DNA of 64,000 bases from assembly GCF_958431955.1 (NCBI RefSeq), contig NZ_CAUASN010000005.1, forward strand, positions 1 to 64,000, read 5' to 3'. Positions 47,654 through 56,626 of the stretch are shown in pieces (the first letter of the stretch is position 1; each line of letters opens with the position of its first letter). The notes beneath the pieces were generated by a model. That model saw nothing but the letters and a program-made list of their open reading frames with translations, ran no database searches and had not been told where the DNA came from. The DNA comes from an uncultured Adlercreutzia sp. GTDB lineage: Bacteria; Actinomycetota; Coriobacteriia; Coriobacteriales; Eggerthellaceae. The position numbers and the translations under genes are program-made.

Positions 47654-48898
47654 ATGGTCCCGCTTTTTGAGGTGGTCGACGGCTCGGCGGGGGCCGAGCG
47701 CATGGTGGGAACGGCGCGCTTCAGCCTGCGCCGCGGCATGGTTTCCACGACGTTCTCCTATGCCGACTCCTACCTGGAAGATGCTGCTTCCTACGCCATC
47801 GATCCGGCCCTGCCCCTGCGTTCCGGCCCCCAGCATTGCGAGGGGCTGCCGGGGGCGTTTCGCGACTCGGCGCCGGATCGGTGGGGCAGGCATTTGGTGG
47901 AGCGCGACCATCGTGCGGCGGCCGCGGCCGACAACCGCGCGCCGCGCCAGCTGGACGAGGTCGACTACCTGATCGGCGTCTTCGACATGACCCGCGAGGG
48001 ATCGCTGAGGTTTCGTGAGCCGGGAGGGTCCTATCTGGCAGAACGCGCAGCCATCCCGCCGTTGGTGGAGTTGCCGAGGCTGCTGCACGCAAGCCGCGAG
48101 GTGGCCCTCGGCGAGGCGGGGCGCGCCGAGGTGAAAGCGCTGCTGAACGCGGGCTCCGGCTCGCTCGGCGGTGCGCGGCCCAAGGCCTCCGTCTGCGATG
48201 GGGACCGTCTTTTGCTGGCGAAGTTCTCCCATCCTTCCGATGAGTGGAACGTGATGGCGTGGGAGAAGACGGCGCTCGATATGGCGGCCGCTGCGGGCAT
48301 CGCGGTTCCAGCTGCGCAGCTTATCTGCATCGGGGACGAGTGGGTGCTGCTCCTCGAGCGGTTCGACCGCGCAGGCTCGCTTGTCCGAGGCGCGCGCATT
48401 CCCTTCATGAGCGGCATGACCGCCCTGGGGAGTGCCGACGGCGACGCGCGGGACTACGCCGAGCTTGCTGAAGTTGTGGCCGAGTTGGCTTCCGAGCCGG
48501 CTGTGCAGCTGCAGGATCTGTTCGCCCGGGTGACTTTCTCGGTGGCCATTGCCAATACCGACGACCACCTGCGCAACTGGGGGTTCTTACGGCAACAGAA
48601 GGGCTGGGATATGGCGCCCCTCTTCGATGTGAATTCGAATCCCGAGGAGGGCGCGTTCAGGGTGACCTCCATCGCGGGCGAGCGCGGCGATCGGGAGGAG
48701 CGCGGGCTGCGGGATCTGGCGGCCTACGCTGGCTTGAGCGAGGATGCCGCCCGCGAGGTGGTCGGCCGCGTGCTGGCTTCCACCATGCTCTGGAAGGACG
48801 TCGCCCGCAAAAACGGCTGCCCCGAACGCGAGATCAAGCTGTTCGCCCCCACCTTCGCCCAGAAGGCCCGACAGCTGCGGAAGGCTTTCGGGCTGTAG
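47654..48898 (+). CDS. hipA: HipA-type serine/threonine kinase toxin
   Basis: A 414-residue HipA-family kinase. HipA of E. coli phosphorylates glutamyl-tRNA synthetase and induces dormancy; targets vary among relatives. The Gly-rich, Ser-containing loop is GSGSLGGARPKAS (residues 167-179), the ATP-binding Lys is in LLLAKFS (~190), the catalytic loop is NTDDHLRNWG (301-310) and the metal-binding motif is APLFDVN (321-327). All key kinase residues appear intact, so the toxin is probably active. The N-terminal HipA_N-like region covers ~1-110. It begins two bases after the antitoxin stop and ends at a terminator shared with the convergent MATE gene. Confidence 0.9.
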   Translation: MVPLFEVVDGSAGAERMVGTARFSLRRGMVSTTFSYADSYLEDAASYAIDPALPLRSGPQHCEGLPGAFRDSAPDRWGRHLVERDHRAAAAADNRAPRQLDEVDYLIGVFDMTREGSLRFREPGGSYLAERAAIPPLVELPRLLHASREVALGEAGRAEVKALLNAGSGSLGGARPKASVCDGDRLLLAKFSHPSDEWNVMAWEKTALDMAAAAGIAVPAAQLICIGDEWVLLLERFDRAGSLVRGARIPFMSGMTALGSADGDARDYAELAEVVAELASEPAVQLQDLFARVTFSVAIANTDDHLRNWGFLRQQKGWDMAPLFDVNSNPEEGAFRVTSIAGERGDREERGLRDLAAYAGLSEDAAREVVGRVLASTMLWKDVARKNGCPEREIKLFAPTFAQKARQLRKAFGL

Positions 48899-48928
48899 GG
48901 CCTGCGCTTCCGCCGCTCCGCGCACCCG

Positions 48929-48966
48929 AGCCCGCAGCTGCCTCTATGCCGCTGCGGGCTTCTTTC
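48929..48966. terminator. Terminator after hipA, overlapping the MATE gene end
   Basis: A 10-bp perfect stem (48929-48938 with 48951-48960) followed by TTCTTT. The MATE stop codon (48944-48946) lies in the loop, so the hairpin's right arm is coding for the MATE C-terminus. Confidence 0.75.
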
Positions 48967-50302
48967 CCCGCTTGCGGTAGCCGTAGCGGCCGGAGAGCGC
49001 GATCATGAAGAGGGCGGCCACCAGGCATGTGAGCGCGTCGCCCACGGTGACGGCGAGCCAGATGCCGTCGATGCCGAAGACCAGGGGCAGCGCGATGACG
49101 GCTGCCACCTGGAACACCAGCGTGCGCAGAAACGAGATGGTCGCCGAGACGAGCCCGTTGTTAAGCGCGGTGAAGAACGCCGAGGCGTAGATGGCGAATC
49201 CCATGAACAGGTAGCAGAGCGCGTAGAGCTTATAGGCCGTCGTGGTCAGCTCCAGCAAGGCGGCATCGTAGCTGACGAAGATGGCCGCCAGGGGGCCGGC
49301 GAGCCACTGGCCCAGCAGGAACATGACGACGCTGGCCACGGCGATAAGCCCCAGGCTCTTCCACAGAAGCGAGCGCATCTCGGTGTGGTTTTGCGCGCCG
49401 AACTGGAAGCTCATGAGGGGCGACGATCCGATCGAGTAGCCCATGAACACGGCGGAGAAGATCATAGCCGTGTACATGATGACGCCGTAGGCCGCCACGC
49501 CGTCCTCGCCGATGAAGCGCAGAAGCTGCCAGTTGAACAGGATGCCCACGAGGCTCATGGCGATGTTGGTGACCATCTCCGACGACCCGTTCAGGCAGGC
49601 CTTCCCGATAACGGGCCAGCGCAGGTGCGGTCGCACGAAGTACAGGTGCGTGGAGCGCTTGCGGGCGAAATACACGAGCGGCACGCCGCCGCCGATGAGC
49701 TCGCCGATGTTGGTGGCCAGCGCCGCGCCGACGAGCCCCCAGCCGAACACGCCGACGAACAGCAGGTCGAGCAGGATGTTCGCCACGCCGGCCGCCACGA
49801 TGACGTAGAAGCCGTAGTTGGGCTTGCCCGCCGTGACGAAGAAGCTCTGGAAGGCGTACTGCAGGATGAAAAACGGCATGGAGATCATCATCATGCGCCC
49901 GTAGAGCGTGGCCTGGGCGGCCATCGGCCCGGTGGCGCCAAGGAGGTGCGACGTGGGCTCCATGAAGAACCAACCGCCGACGGCGAGCACCGAGCCCACG
50001 GCGAAGGCGAAGATAACGAGCAGCGAGAAATGGCGCCGGGCCCGGGGACGGTCGCCCTCGCCCAAGGTCTTGGCCACAAGCGCGCTGCCGCCGGTGCCGA
50101 CCATCATGCCCACGGAGGCCAAGATCATCACGGCGGGGAAGATCAGGTTCACGGCGGCAAGGGCCGTCTTGCCCGCGAAGTTGGACACGAAGAACCCGTC
50201 CACAATGGTGTAGCACGAGGTGAAGATCATCATGGCGATGGTGGGCAGCGTGAACTTGATGAGCGCGCTGGTGGAGAAATGCTTGGACATATCGACGGGC
50301 AT
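48944..50302 (-). CDS. MATE family efflux transporter
   Basis: A 452-residue MATE (NorM/DinF-type) exporter with twelve predicted helices in two six-helix halves; it would export drugs or metabolites with Na+ or H+ counterflow. Recognisable parts are FTLPTIAMMIFTSCYTIVDG in the first helix, VGTGGSALVAKTLGEGD in the loop, and SFQFGAQNHTEM at the corresponding place in the second half. The ATG at 50302 has GAAAGG seven bases upstream; a long in-frame extension is rejected. It lies 127 bases downstream of a MarR gene on the same strand and probably shares its operator-controlled promoter. Confidence 0.92.
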   Translation of the reverse strand: MPVDMSKHFSTSALIKFTLPTIAMMIFTSCYTIVDGFFVSNFAGKTALAAVNLIFPAVMILASVGMMVGTGGSALVAKTLGEGDRPRARRHFSLLVIFAFAVGSVLAVGGWFFMEPTSHLLGATGPMAAQATLYGRMMMISMPFFILQYAFQSFFVTAGKPNYGFYVIVAAGVANILLDLLFVGVFGWGLVGAALATNIGELIGGGVPLVYFARKRSTHLYFVRPHLRWPVIGKACLNGSSEMVTNIAMSLVGILFNWQLLRFIGEDGVAAYGVIMYTAMIFSAVFMGYSIGSSPLMSFQFGAQNHTEMRSLLWKSLGLIAVASVVMFLLGQWLAGPLAAIFVSYDAALLELTTTAYKLYALCYLFMGFAIYASAFFTALNNGLVSATISFLRTLVFQVAAVIALPLVFGIDGIWLAVTVGDALTCLVAALFMIALSGRYGYRKRGKKPAAA

Positions 50303-50429
50303 GGGAAAACCTTTCGGGGTGGTGCGGTGGTACGGAAGTGCGGAAGGGGCGGACGCCGAGGAGGCGCGGGGGCGCCGGGCTCGGGGCGTTTGGCCGGGGC
50401 CCGCGGCCGGCGACCCAGATCGATGCTGG

Positions 50430-50906
50430 CTAACGGAAGGAGAGGGCCGACAGCCGTGCATCGAGCGCGTCTATGTAGCGCTCCATGGCCCCCGTGAGCC
50501 AGCGCTGCTCCTCGTCGCTGAAGATGGCCACGGCGTCGCGCTCGGCGGCCAGCACCGCGCGGATGGGCCCTTCGTACTCGCTGCGGCCGCGCTCGGTGAG
50601 GAAGGCGCGCATGGTGCGGGGGCTGTCGCCGCGCAGGGCGATGAGCCCTTTGGCCTGCAGGCGCTTCACCGAGGAGTGCACGGTCTGCTTCGAGGAGAAC
50701 CCGCGCTCGCACAGCTGCTTCTGGGTGAGGCCATCCTCTTCCATGAGGGCGTACAAGATGTCGAAGGCGCAGTCGGCCAGCCCCATGCGCCAGGCGGTCT
50801 GGCGGTACAGCTCGTCGGCGCGGCGGTAGAAGTCGTCGATGGCGCGGATGGTCTCCGCGGTGCGCTCGGGGGTGGCTGCGGTGCTGGTCTTTGGTGCGGC
50901 GGTCAT
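50430..50906 (-). CDS. MarR family transcriptional regulator
   Basis: A 158-residue MarR-type winged-helix regulator: FDILYALMEEDGLTQKQLCE, then SSKQTVHSSVKRLQAKGLI, then the wing LRGDSPRTMRAFLTERG. It sits upstream of the MATE exporter in the same direction. A perfect pair of 18-bp inverted half-sites lies 20-70 bases before its start, fitting autoregulation and drug-responsive control of the exporter. The start ATG lacks a strong ribosome site (GGTTCCTCG region on the other strand), but the frame has no better candidate nearby. Confidence 0.9.
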   Translation of the reverse strand: MTAAPKTSTAATPERTAETIRAIDDFYRRADELYRQTAWRMGLADCAFDILYALMEEDGLTQKQLCERGFSSKQTVHSSVKRLQAKGLIALRGDSPRTMRAFLTERGRSEYEGPIRAVLAAERDAVAIFSDEEQRWLTGAMERYIDALDARLSALSFR

Positions 50907-50925
50907 AGGTTCCTCGAAACAAAAA

Positions 50926-50976
50926 TGGTCTGATTTCGGACTAACGAGTTCGCTAGTATAGTCCGAAATCAGACCA
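50926..50976. promoter_or_regulatory. MarR operator pair
   Basis: TGGTCTGATTTCGGACTA (50926-50943) is repeated as its exact reverse complement at 50959-50976. Each half holds its own GTC...GAC dyad (GTCTGATTTCGGAC), so two MarR dimers could bind 33 bp apart, about three helical turns. Confidence 0.75.
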
Positions 50977-51009
50977 AAGCAAGAGATTCACAAGGTTTTC
51001 AGAAGGGGC

Positions 51010-51714
51010 TTAGAACTCCCGGCCCTCGTAGAGCTTGGCGGAGATGAAGGCGCTCGCGATGTAGATAGCGGAGACGGCGAGCAGCATGGCCGCGGCGAGG
51101 AACAGGTAGTTGTTGCCGGTATCGAGCCACTGCGCAAGGCCGGTAAGCGCGCTGTCGATGGCCGCGCCGTCGCCGATGAAGCCGATGGCGGCCGACATGA
51201 CCAGCACCACCACGAGCGGCACGATGCGCGCGCCGCGGGTCATGCCGAAGCGCGTGATGAGGGGCAGCGCCACCGATGCGCCCACGCCGATGACGACCAC
51301 AATACCCACCACCGCCCCGATGATCAGGGTCGGCGGATTCGCCTCGGCCGTAAGCCCCGCCGGCGCTGTGCCCGCGGGCAGTGCGGTTGCCACCCCGATG
51401 AGGGCGGCGGCGAGCAGCAGCCCGAAGAGGGCGGTGACGGCCATGAGCAGCGCGAGGCTCGCGTAGCGGCCGAATACCACCTGGCGCCGGGTGATGGGCA
51501 TGGTGAGTCGGAAGCGCTCCCACCCGTTCTGCTCGTCAGTGGCGGCCAGCGAGAACAAGAACATGAAGGGCAGCATGGCGGTGATGGCAGCCACGGCCCC
51601 CACCACCGTGTCGGCGATGACGCCCATGAAGACCGCGATGATGAGGCAGATGCCGACAAGTTGCAGCAGGGCGCTGCGCATGGTGGCGAAGTCGGATACG
51701 ATCATGGTCTTCAT
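51010..51714 (-). CDS. ABC-2 type permease
   Basis: A 234-residue membrane protein with six hydrophobic segments and the fold pattern of ABC-2 permeases (FSLAATDEQNGWERFRLTMPITRRQVVFGRY after the second helix is typical of the ABC2_membrane_5 group). It follows its ATPase gene with an ATGA overlap. GntR-ATPase-permease operons of this form (compare YtrABC of Bacillus) respond to cell-wall antibiotics. The exact substrate is unknown. The stop lies 104 bases from the MarR gene region, and the operon's three genes read leftward. Confidence 0.85.
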   Translation of the reverse strand: MKTMIVSDFATMRSALLQLVGICLIIAVFMGVIADTVVGAVAAITAMLPFMFLFSLAATDEQNGWERFRLTMPITRRQVVFGRYASLALLMAVTALFGLLLAAALIGVATALPAGTAPAGLTAEANPPTLIIGAVVGIVVVIGVGASVALPLITRFGMTRGARIVPLVVVLVMSAAIGFIGDGAAIDSALTGLAQWLDTGNNYLFLAAAMLLAVSAIYIASAFISAKLYEGREF

Positions 51715-52595
51715 CGGGATTCCCCCTTCAGCATCAGCGTCATGTAGTCTTCGATGGTGGCCTTGTCCACGACCAGGTCGGGGAAGGCACGGGCGGCGGC
51801 GAAGCGGTCGGGCACGAGCACGTCCACGCCGTAGTCGTGGCGCAGCAGGCGCAGGGCGTCCGGGGCGAACAGGCCAGATGAGAGGAGCGTCTCTACCTCG
51901 GCGGCGCGGCAGCGGGCCACGCCGGCCTCGTCGGTGATGACGTCCTTGGGCTTCGTGAACACCATGCGGCCGCCGTCGATGCAGGCCACGGTGTCGGCGA
52001 TCTTCTCCAAATCGGAGGTGATGTGGGTGGACATGAGGATGCCGCGCTCGCCGTCGGCCATGAAGTCGCGCAGGATGTCGAGCACCTCGTCGCGGGCCAT
52101 GGGGTCGAGCCCCGCCGTGGCCTCGTCCAGAACGAGCAGCTCGGGGTGGTGCGCCAGGGCGAAGGCCAGCGTCAGCTTCATGCCCATGCCGCGCGACAGC
52201 TCGCTCACCTTCTTCTTGGGGGCCAGCCCGAAGGTATTCAGGAGCCGGTCGAAGAGGGCCGCGTCCCACGTGGCGTAGGCCGCGCGCCCGAGGAGGCCCG
52301 CGTCGCGCACGCGGTAGGTGCTCGGGAAGGCGCAGGTGTCCAGCACCACACCGATACGGCTCTTCAGCTCGTCGAGGGCCGCCGAGCCGGGCGTGACGGC
52401 CTGGCCGAACAGGCGCACCGTGCCCTCGTCGGCGCCGATGATGCCGAGGGTCGCCTTTAAAGTGGTGGTCTTGCCGGCGCCGTTGGAGCCGATGAATCCC
52501 ACGACGCAGCCCGGCTCCACGGCCAGGTTCACGCCGCTGAGGGTGAAGTCGTCGTAGCGCTTCCCCAGGTTCTCTATGTCGATGAGGTTGGTCAT
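51711..52595 (-). CDS. ABC transporter ATPase of the GntR operon
   Basis: A 294-residue ATPase with Walker A GSNGAGKTT (residues ~35-43), a signature of ELSRGMGMKL in place of LSGGQ, Walker B LLVLDEATAGLD and the switch His in LMSTHITSDLEK. The degenerate SRGM signature is common in this ABC-2 group. The C-terminal ~80 residues form an extra domain. Its stop overlaps the permease start. It is 18 bases downstream of the GntR regulator gene, in the same operon. Confidence 0.9.
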   Translation of the reverse strand: MTNLIDIENLGKRYDDFTLSGVNLAVEPGCVVGFIGSNGAGKTTTLKATLGIIGADEGTVRLFGQAVTPGSAALDELKSRIGVVLDTCAFPSTYRVRDAGLLGRAAYATWDAALFDRLLNTFGLAPKKKVSELSRGMGMKLTLAFALAHHPELLVLDEATAGLDPMARDEVLDILRDFMADGERGILMSTHITSDLEKIADTVACIDGGRMVFTKPKDVITDEAGVARCRAAEVETLLSSGLFAPDALRLLRHDYGVDVLVPDRFAAARAFPDLVVDKATIEDYMTLMLKGESR

Positions 52596-52613
52596 GACGG
52601 GTGGTTCCTCTCG

Positions 52614-52988
52614 CTATTGCTCGCTCAGCAGCACGTCCAGCATTTCGCGCACCTCGTCGGCTCCGATGCCGGAGGCCGCCGCCTCGGCGACGGCACGGGC
52701 CAGGTGACTCTCCACGCGGCGCAGGCTCTCCTCATGGAGGAGCTCGCCGTTGCCGCCGGCCACAAACGATCCTTTGCCCTGCACAGTATCGATGAAGCCG
52801 GCTTCCTCCAGCTCCGCGTAGGCGCGCTTGGTGGTGATGACGCTGACGCGCAGATCGTTCGCAAGTGCACGGATGGAGGGAAGGGCCTCGCCCTCGGCCA
52901 GCTGCCCGGTGAGGATGGTCGCTTTCACGGCGTCGGCGATCTGCTCGTAGATGGGCTTGCTGCTTCCATTCGCTATGATGATGTCCAA
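52614..52988 (-). CDS. GntR family regulator, YtrA type
   Basis: A 124-residue GntR regulator of the short YtrA class: the winged helix (about residues 8-75, YEQIADAVKATILTGQLAEG, then LPSIRALANDLRVSVITTKR) is followed only by a short helical tail. I chose the TTG at 52988 because GAAAGAGG is four bases upstream and the homologous region starts there; no ATG is available. It is the first gene of an operon with an ABC-2 ATPase and permease. A perfect 10-bp inverted repeat about 100 bases upstream is the likely operator. Confidence 0.85.
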   Translation of the reverse strand: MDIIIANGSSKPIYEQIADAVKATILTGQLAEGEALPSIRALANDLRVSVITTKRAYAELEEAGFIDTVQGKGSFVAGGNGELLHEESLRRVESHLARAVAEAAASGIGADEVREMLDVLLSEQ

Positions 52989-53086
52989 TGTGCCTCTTTC
53001 GCGGGGCGCGCGGCGCTCGATGCGCAGCCGGCCCCTCGGTCGGCTTCCGCGGCCCCAGCGTCCCGGATGCCTCAGAAGCGTGAATA

Positions 53087-53118
53087 GTGTATATACCCTA
53101 CAAGCACAGTATATACAC
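53087..53118. promoter_or_regulatory. GntR (YtrA-type) operator
   Basis: GTGTATATAC at 53087-53096 and its exact reverse complement GTATATACAC at 53109-53118, with a 12-base spacer, in an AT-rich patch upstream of the GntR gene. The length and symmetry fit the YtrA class. Confidence 0.7.
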
Positions 53119-53208
53119 ACCTATACACACCCGTCAAGGGAAATCTGCGCGTCTTTTCGGCGCGTCCGGCACGCGGTCTCGCAGACCGCCTGGAAGCGCC
53201 AGCTGCGC

Positions 53209-54693
53209 CTATCTCTTAATTGCCCGAACGGTTTCGTCGAGACGGTCGAGGAGGTCTTGGCGACTTGAGACGCCAAGCTTCCGGTAGGCATTTGCCATGT
53301 GGTAGTTGACGGTTCCCCGCGAGATCATCAGCGCCTCTTGGATGCGCTCGTAGCTGCGCCCCCGTGCAAAGAGGAGGAGCACCTCGCTTTCGCGGGGAGT
53401 GAGGCGATAGGTTTCGGCGAAGACATCCCAGTGGTCGAAAGGGTCGGCACTATGCGGCCGCGGGTCAGTATCGTTTTCGTCGGGAACGACAATCGGGGTT
53501 TCGTTCGATCCGGCAGCTTGCTTCGACCACAGGGCGGAGCGCCGATTGAATACCATCTGGTAGGCGACAAAGGAAATGAATGCCCCCACAAGACAAAGAG
53601 CGTTGAGCTCGACGGGCGAGGAGGCGATCTCGCTGAAGACGTCTTGGGCTGCGACGCGGGCCAGAACGATTTGTAGCCCCAGAAAAGAGCCGATGGAGCA
53701 ACCGTATACCATGCCGGGACCGAGGGAGTGCTCCCGGCAAATTTGCGCGGAGAGGATCCATGTGAGCACGGACAGCGCGGCGAACCCGAGGAACAGCGCG
53801 TAAAACGGTACCGAGCTCTCGATCCCGAGAACGGGCACGAGGAGAAAAGCGAGAAGAACGGTGGCGAAGATGATGGTGTAGAGCTGGGCGTCCCTCATTG
53901 CGCAAACACTGGTGACGATGAGGAGTAGCCCTAGGAAGAGCACTTCGATGAGGGCGGCGGGTGCGGAAAGGCCGGCGAAATCGAGAGGCGCGCAATAGCG
54001 GTATATGTTGTAGAGCAAGTTGATGGCGATGGACCAGAGGTTGATGGCAACGATGAATCGGACGAGGATGCGCCGTCCCGCTGAGCTTGTCGGGATGCTG
54101 CGAGACAGGCGCTCGCGAGCGACCTGCCGCGGGTGGCAGGTCTTCTGCGCGATGGCGAGCATAAGGCCCGACCCGACGAGAAGCGCGCCTCTGACGACAG
54201 TTTCCGGAAGCGGAGGCAGGAAATAGGAGGTGAAGTGTATGACCGACATGAGCATTTGCGCCATGATGGTTTCCGGGATGACCTTCTCCATATCCTGTCC
54301 GCTGAAAAGGCTGCCCCATCCGAGCGTGAAGACGCTGAGACCGACGGCCGTGATGAGGGGACATATTGCGCTTGTTACGACGAGGTCGTCGACAAAAGAG
54401 GGGATGACGGTTCCCAGGCCCGCGGCTGCGCCGAGGAGGGGGTATGCCAGCGGATGATTGCATCGCGCTATTCGACCCCGCGCGGCGACGGCGGTGCCGA
54501 ATAGCAGCAGGGTGAACGCCGCCAAGGTGAGGGTGTCCGAGCGGTTGGCTGACGGAGATGACGAGAGGAACCCACTCGCGCTAAACCACGCAAGGAGACA
54601 CGCGAAGCCCACGATGCGGGCCGCACGCAGTAGGGCGGTGCGGCTTTCCCCGGAAAAGGAGTAGTTGTCGGTAAGCGTGTCCACTGACAACAT
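53209..54693 (-). CDS. Membrane-bound LuxR family regulator
   Basis: About 494 residues: roughly twelve hydrophobic segments up to residue ~400, a polar linker, and a C-terminal LuxR helix-turn-helix (YRLTPRESEVLLLFARGRS, then MISRGTVNYHMANAYRKLG). It is the same architecture as the regulator at 5512, with little sequence identity in the membrane part. The start is uncertain: the ATG at 54693 and a GTG at 54711 are in frame, and a TATAAT overlaps the former. It is divergent from a Tat flavoprotein gene, which it probably controls. Confidence 0.82.
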   Translation of the reverse strand: MLSVDTLTDNYSFSGESRTALLRAARIVGFACLLAWFSASGFLSSSPSANRSDTLTLAAFTLLLFGTAVAARGRIARCNHPLAYPLLGAAAGLGTVIPSFVDDLVVTSAICPLITAVGLSVFTLGWGSLFSGQDMEKVIPETIMAQMLMSVIHFTSYFLPPLPETVVRGALLVGSGLMLAIAQKTCHPRQVARERLSRSIPTSSAGRRILVRFIVAINLWSIAINLLYNIYRYCAPLDFAGLSAPAALIEVLFLGLLLIVTSVCAMRDAQLYTIIFATVLLAFLLVPVLGIESSVPFYALFLGFAALSVLTWILSAQICREHSLGPGMVYGCSIGSFLGLQIVLARVAAQDVFSEIASSPVELNALCLVGAFISFVAYQMVFNRRSALWSKQAAGSNETPIVVPDENDTDPRPHSADPFDHWDVFAETYRLTPRESEVLLLFARGRSYERIQEALMISRGTVNYHMANAYRKLGVSSRQDLLDRLDETVRAIKR

Positions 54694-54852
54694 TATATCC
54701 GTCTGGCGCACGAGCTAAACCCATATGTTTCTTACGGGAAAATGGGGACAAACAGAGAATTCGATATGGTCACAACAAACTCTTCGTCTCCTAGGATGGG
54801 GATTGCGCCGGTGTTGCGCCGGCGCGACTTTTAACCGAGGAAGGGAGATGCA

Positions 54853-56520
54853 ATGACAGTGCGTTATGATGAGTGCGGGAAGAGGCCGGTCTCGCTGAGC
54901 CGTCGCTCTTTCTTCAGAGGGGGCGTTGCCGTCGGGGGTGCCATACTGGCTGCGGGCGCAGTGAGCGCGTGCGCTCCTCAGCAGTCGACGGAAGGGGCTG
55001 AGCCTCTTAGTCCCGTCGGGCTGCCTGACGCCTGGGATGCCGAGACGGATGTGGTGGTCGTAGGATTTGGCGGCGCCGGAGCCGCTGCGGCGTGGGAGGC
55101 CCTGAATGCAGGCTCCTCAGTGACGATTCTGGAGAAGCAGTCAAAGGCCGGCGGCTCGACCAACATATGTGGCGGTCTCATTTATATGGGCGGTGGGACG
55201 CCCACTCAGGTGGCGGCTGGGTTCGACGAGACGCCCGACAACTACTACCAATATCTTGTCACGGCAACGGGTCCCGGTGTCAGCGAGGATCACTGTCGGG
55301 TAATGGCAGATGAATCCCTCGATTTGTATCACTGGCTCGTGGACACTCTGGGGGTTGTGTTCCAGCCCGGCTACAATCCTCCGTGGCCTGAGGAGGAGAA
55401 CTACAGCGCTGGTCTAGCATGTACGGGCGACGAGCTCAATCTCGACTACGTGGGGTACTGCGAGGCCGTGCCGCACAGTCATTGGGTCGATGGCCTGACC
55501 GACGATCTGGAGGGAACGTTGACGGGCGCAAAGAACGGATCGGGCTTCTTTGCGCCCCTTCAGAAGGCAGTCGAGGATTTTGATCCCGAGATTCTCTACA
55601 AAACACCCGCCAAACGTCTGATCGTGCATCCGGAAACGGGCCGTGTGGTTGGTGTTCAGGCCGAAAAGGACGGGAGCCCCTATACCGTCAAGGCCAACAA
55701 GGGGGTTATCTTGTGCTCCGGCGGATTCGCCTACAACGATGCTATGGTGCAACAGTACGTGCCTTACGCCGTGGGAAGTTTCATCATCGGCACAGAGGGA
55801 GACACCGGTGACGGGATTCGTATGGGTCAGGGCGTGGGGGCCGACACGCGGCACATGAACTTCGCCTATGGCCAGCTCTCTCACGGCGCTTGGATAGCGC
55901 GAGACAGCGTCGTCGGCGGTCCACTCCTCTTCAGTGCGCTTGTGAACAAGCGAGGTGTGCGCTTCATTGCCGAGGATCACTACGCTGGTTCGTATTATGC
56001 GCAGATGGTCCGCAATCCCTATTACTACCGGGACTACGAGACCTGCTATATGGTTTTCGATCAGCAGACTTACGACCAGATGGCCGAGATCAAGGAAGTG
56101 GGAGACGTCGTCGTCGCTCAGGCGGACACGGTGGATGCCCTTGCTGCGGCTCTCGAGATGCCCGTGGGGGTTCTCGAGAACACCATCGCCTATTACAACG
56201 AGTATGCCCAGCAGGGTGAAGACCCGCTGTGGATGAAGCGCCCCGAGTATACGCGACCGATTTCCCAGCCGCCCTTCTATGCGGTGGCGGCGACGACCCT
56301 CAACGGCCTCTTTACCTACGGGGGGTTGAAGATCAATACTGATTCTCAGGTTCTCGCCGCCTTCGATGACGCGCCCATTCCCGGGTTGTACTCGGCGGGT
56401 CGCAATGCGAGCGATATCCTCGGAACGGGCTATTGCGGCAGCGGCGCATCGGTGGCCAGCTGCTACACCTTCGGGCGTATTGCGGGCAGGAATGCATCTG
56501 CCGAGGAACCCTGGGCGTAG
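54853..56520 (+). CDS. Tat-exported FAD-dependent oxidoreductase, ketosteroid-dehydrogenase/fumarate-reductase type
   Basis: A 555-residue lipoprotein flavoenzyme with Tat motif (S-R17-R18-S-F-F) and lipobox ending at Cys40 (VSAC). The FAD Rossmann motif is VVVGFGGAGAAAAWEA (~67-82), the second FAD segment includes AGGSTNICGGL, and the C-terminal motif is PGLYSAGRNASDILG. The stretches TNICGGLIYMGGGTPT and TYGGLKINTDSQVL resemble 3-ketosteroid-delta1-dehydrogenases as well as fumarate reductases, so a steroid or an enoate substrate are both possible. No heme or FMN domain is present. AGGAAGGGAG precedes the ATG. It is divergent from a membrane LuxR regulator. Confidence 0.85.
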   Translation: MTVRYDECGKRPVSLSRRSFFRGGVAVGGAILAAGAVSACAPQQSTEGAEPLSPVGLPDAWDAETDVVVVGFGGAGAAAAWEALNAGSSVTILEKQSKAGGSTNICGGLIYMGGGTPTQVAAGFDETPDNYYQYLVTATGPGVSEDHCRVMADESLDLYHWLVDTLGVVFQPGYNPPWPEEENYSAGLACTGDELNLDYVGYCEAVPHSHWVDGLTDDLEGTLTGAKNGSGFFAPLQKAVEDFDPEILYKTPAKRLIVHPETGRVVGVQAEKDGSPYTVKANKGVILCSGGFAYNDAMVQQYVPYAVGSFIIGTEGDTGDGIRMGQGVGADTRHMNFAYGQLSHGAWIARDSVVGGPLLFSALVNKRGVRFIAEDHYAGSYYAQMVRNPYYYRDYETCYMVFDQQTYDQMAEIKEVGDVVVAQADTVDALAAALEMPVGVLENTIAYYNEYAQQGEDPLWMKRPEYTRPISQPPFYAVAATTLNGLFTYGGLKINTDSQVLAAFDDAPIPGLYSAGRNASDILGTGYCGSGASVASCYTFGRIAGRNASAEEPWA

Positions 56521-56566
56521 CAGTTCGCCAAGGCTGGATTCTGCAGAACTTCTTGTCCTCCCCTTG

Positions 56567-56595
56567 AAGGAGGGTCGCTGCCGGCGGCCCTCCTT
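56567..56595 (+). terminator. Hairpin after the flavoprotein gene
   Basis: AAGGAGGG (56567-56574) pairs with CCCTCCTT (56588-56595) across a GC-rich loop. There is no T run, so it is a weak terminator at best; it lies between convergent genes. Confidence 0.35.
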
Positions 56596-56626
56596 GGACG
56601 CGCCGGGCCTCGGGCCGCCGGCTCCC

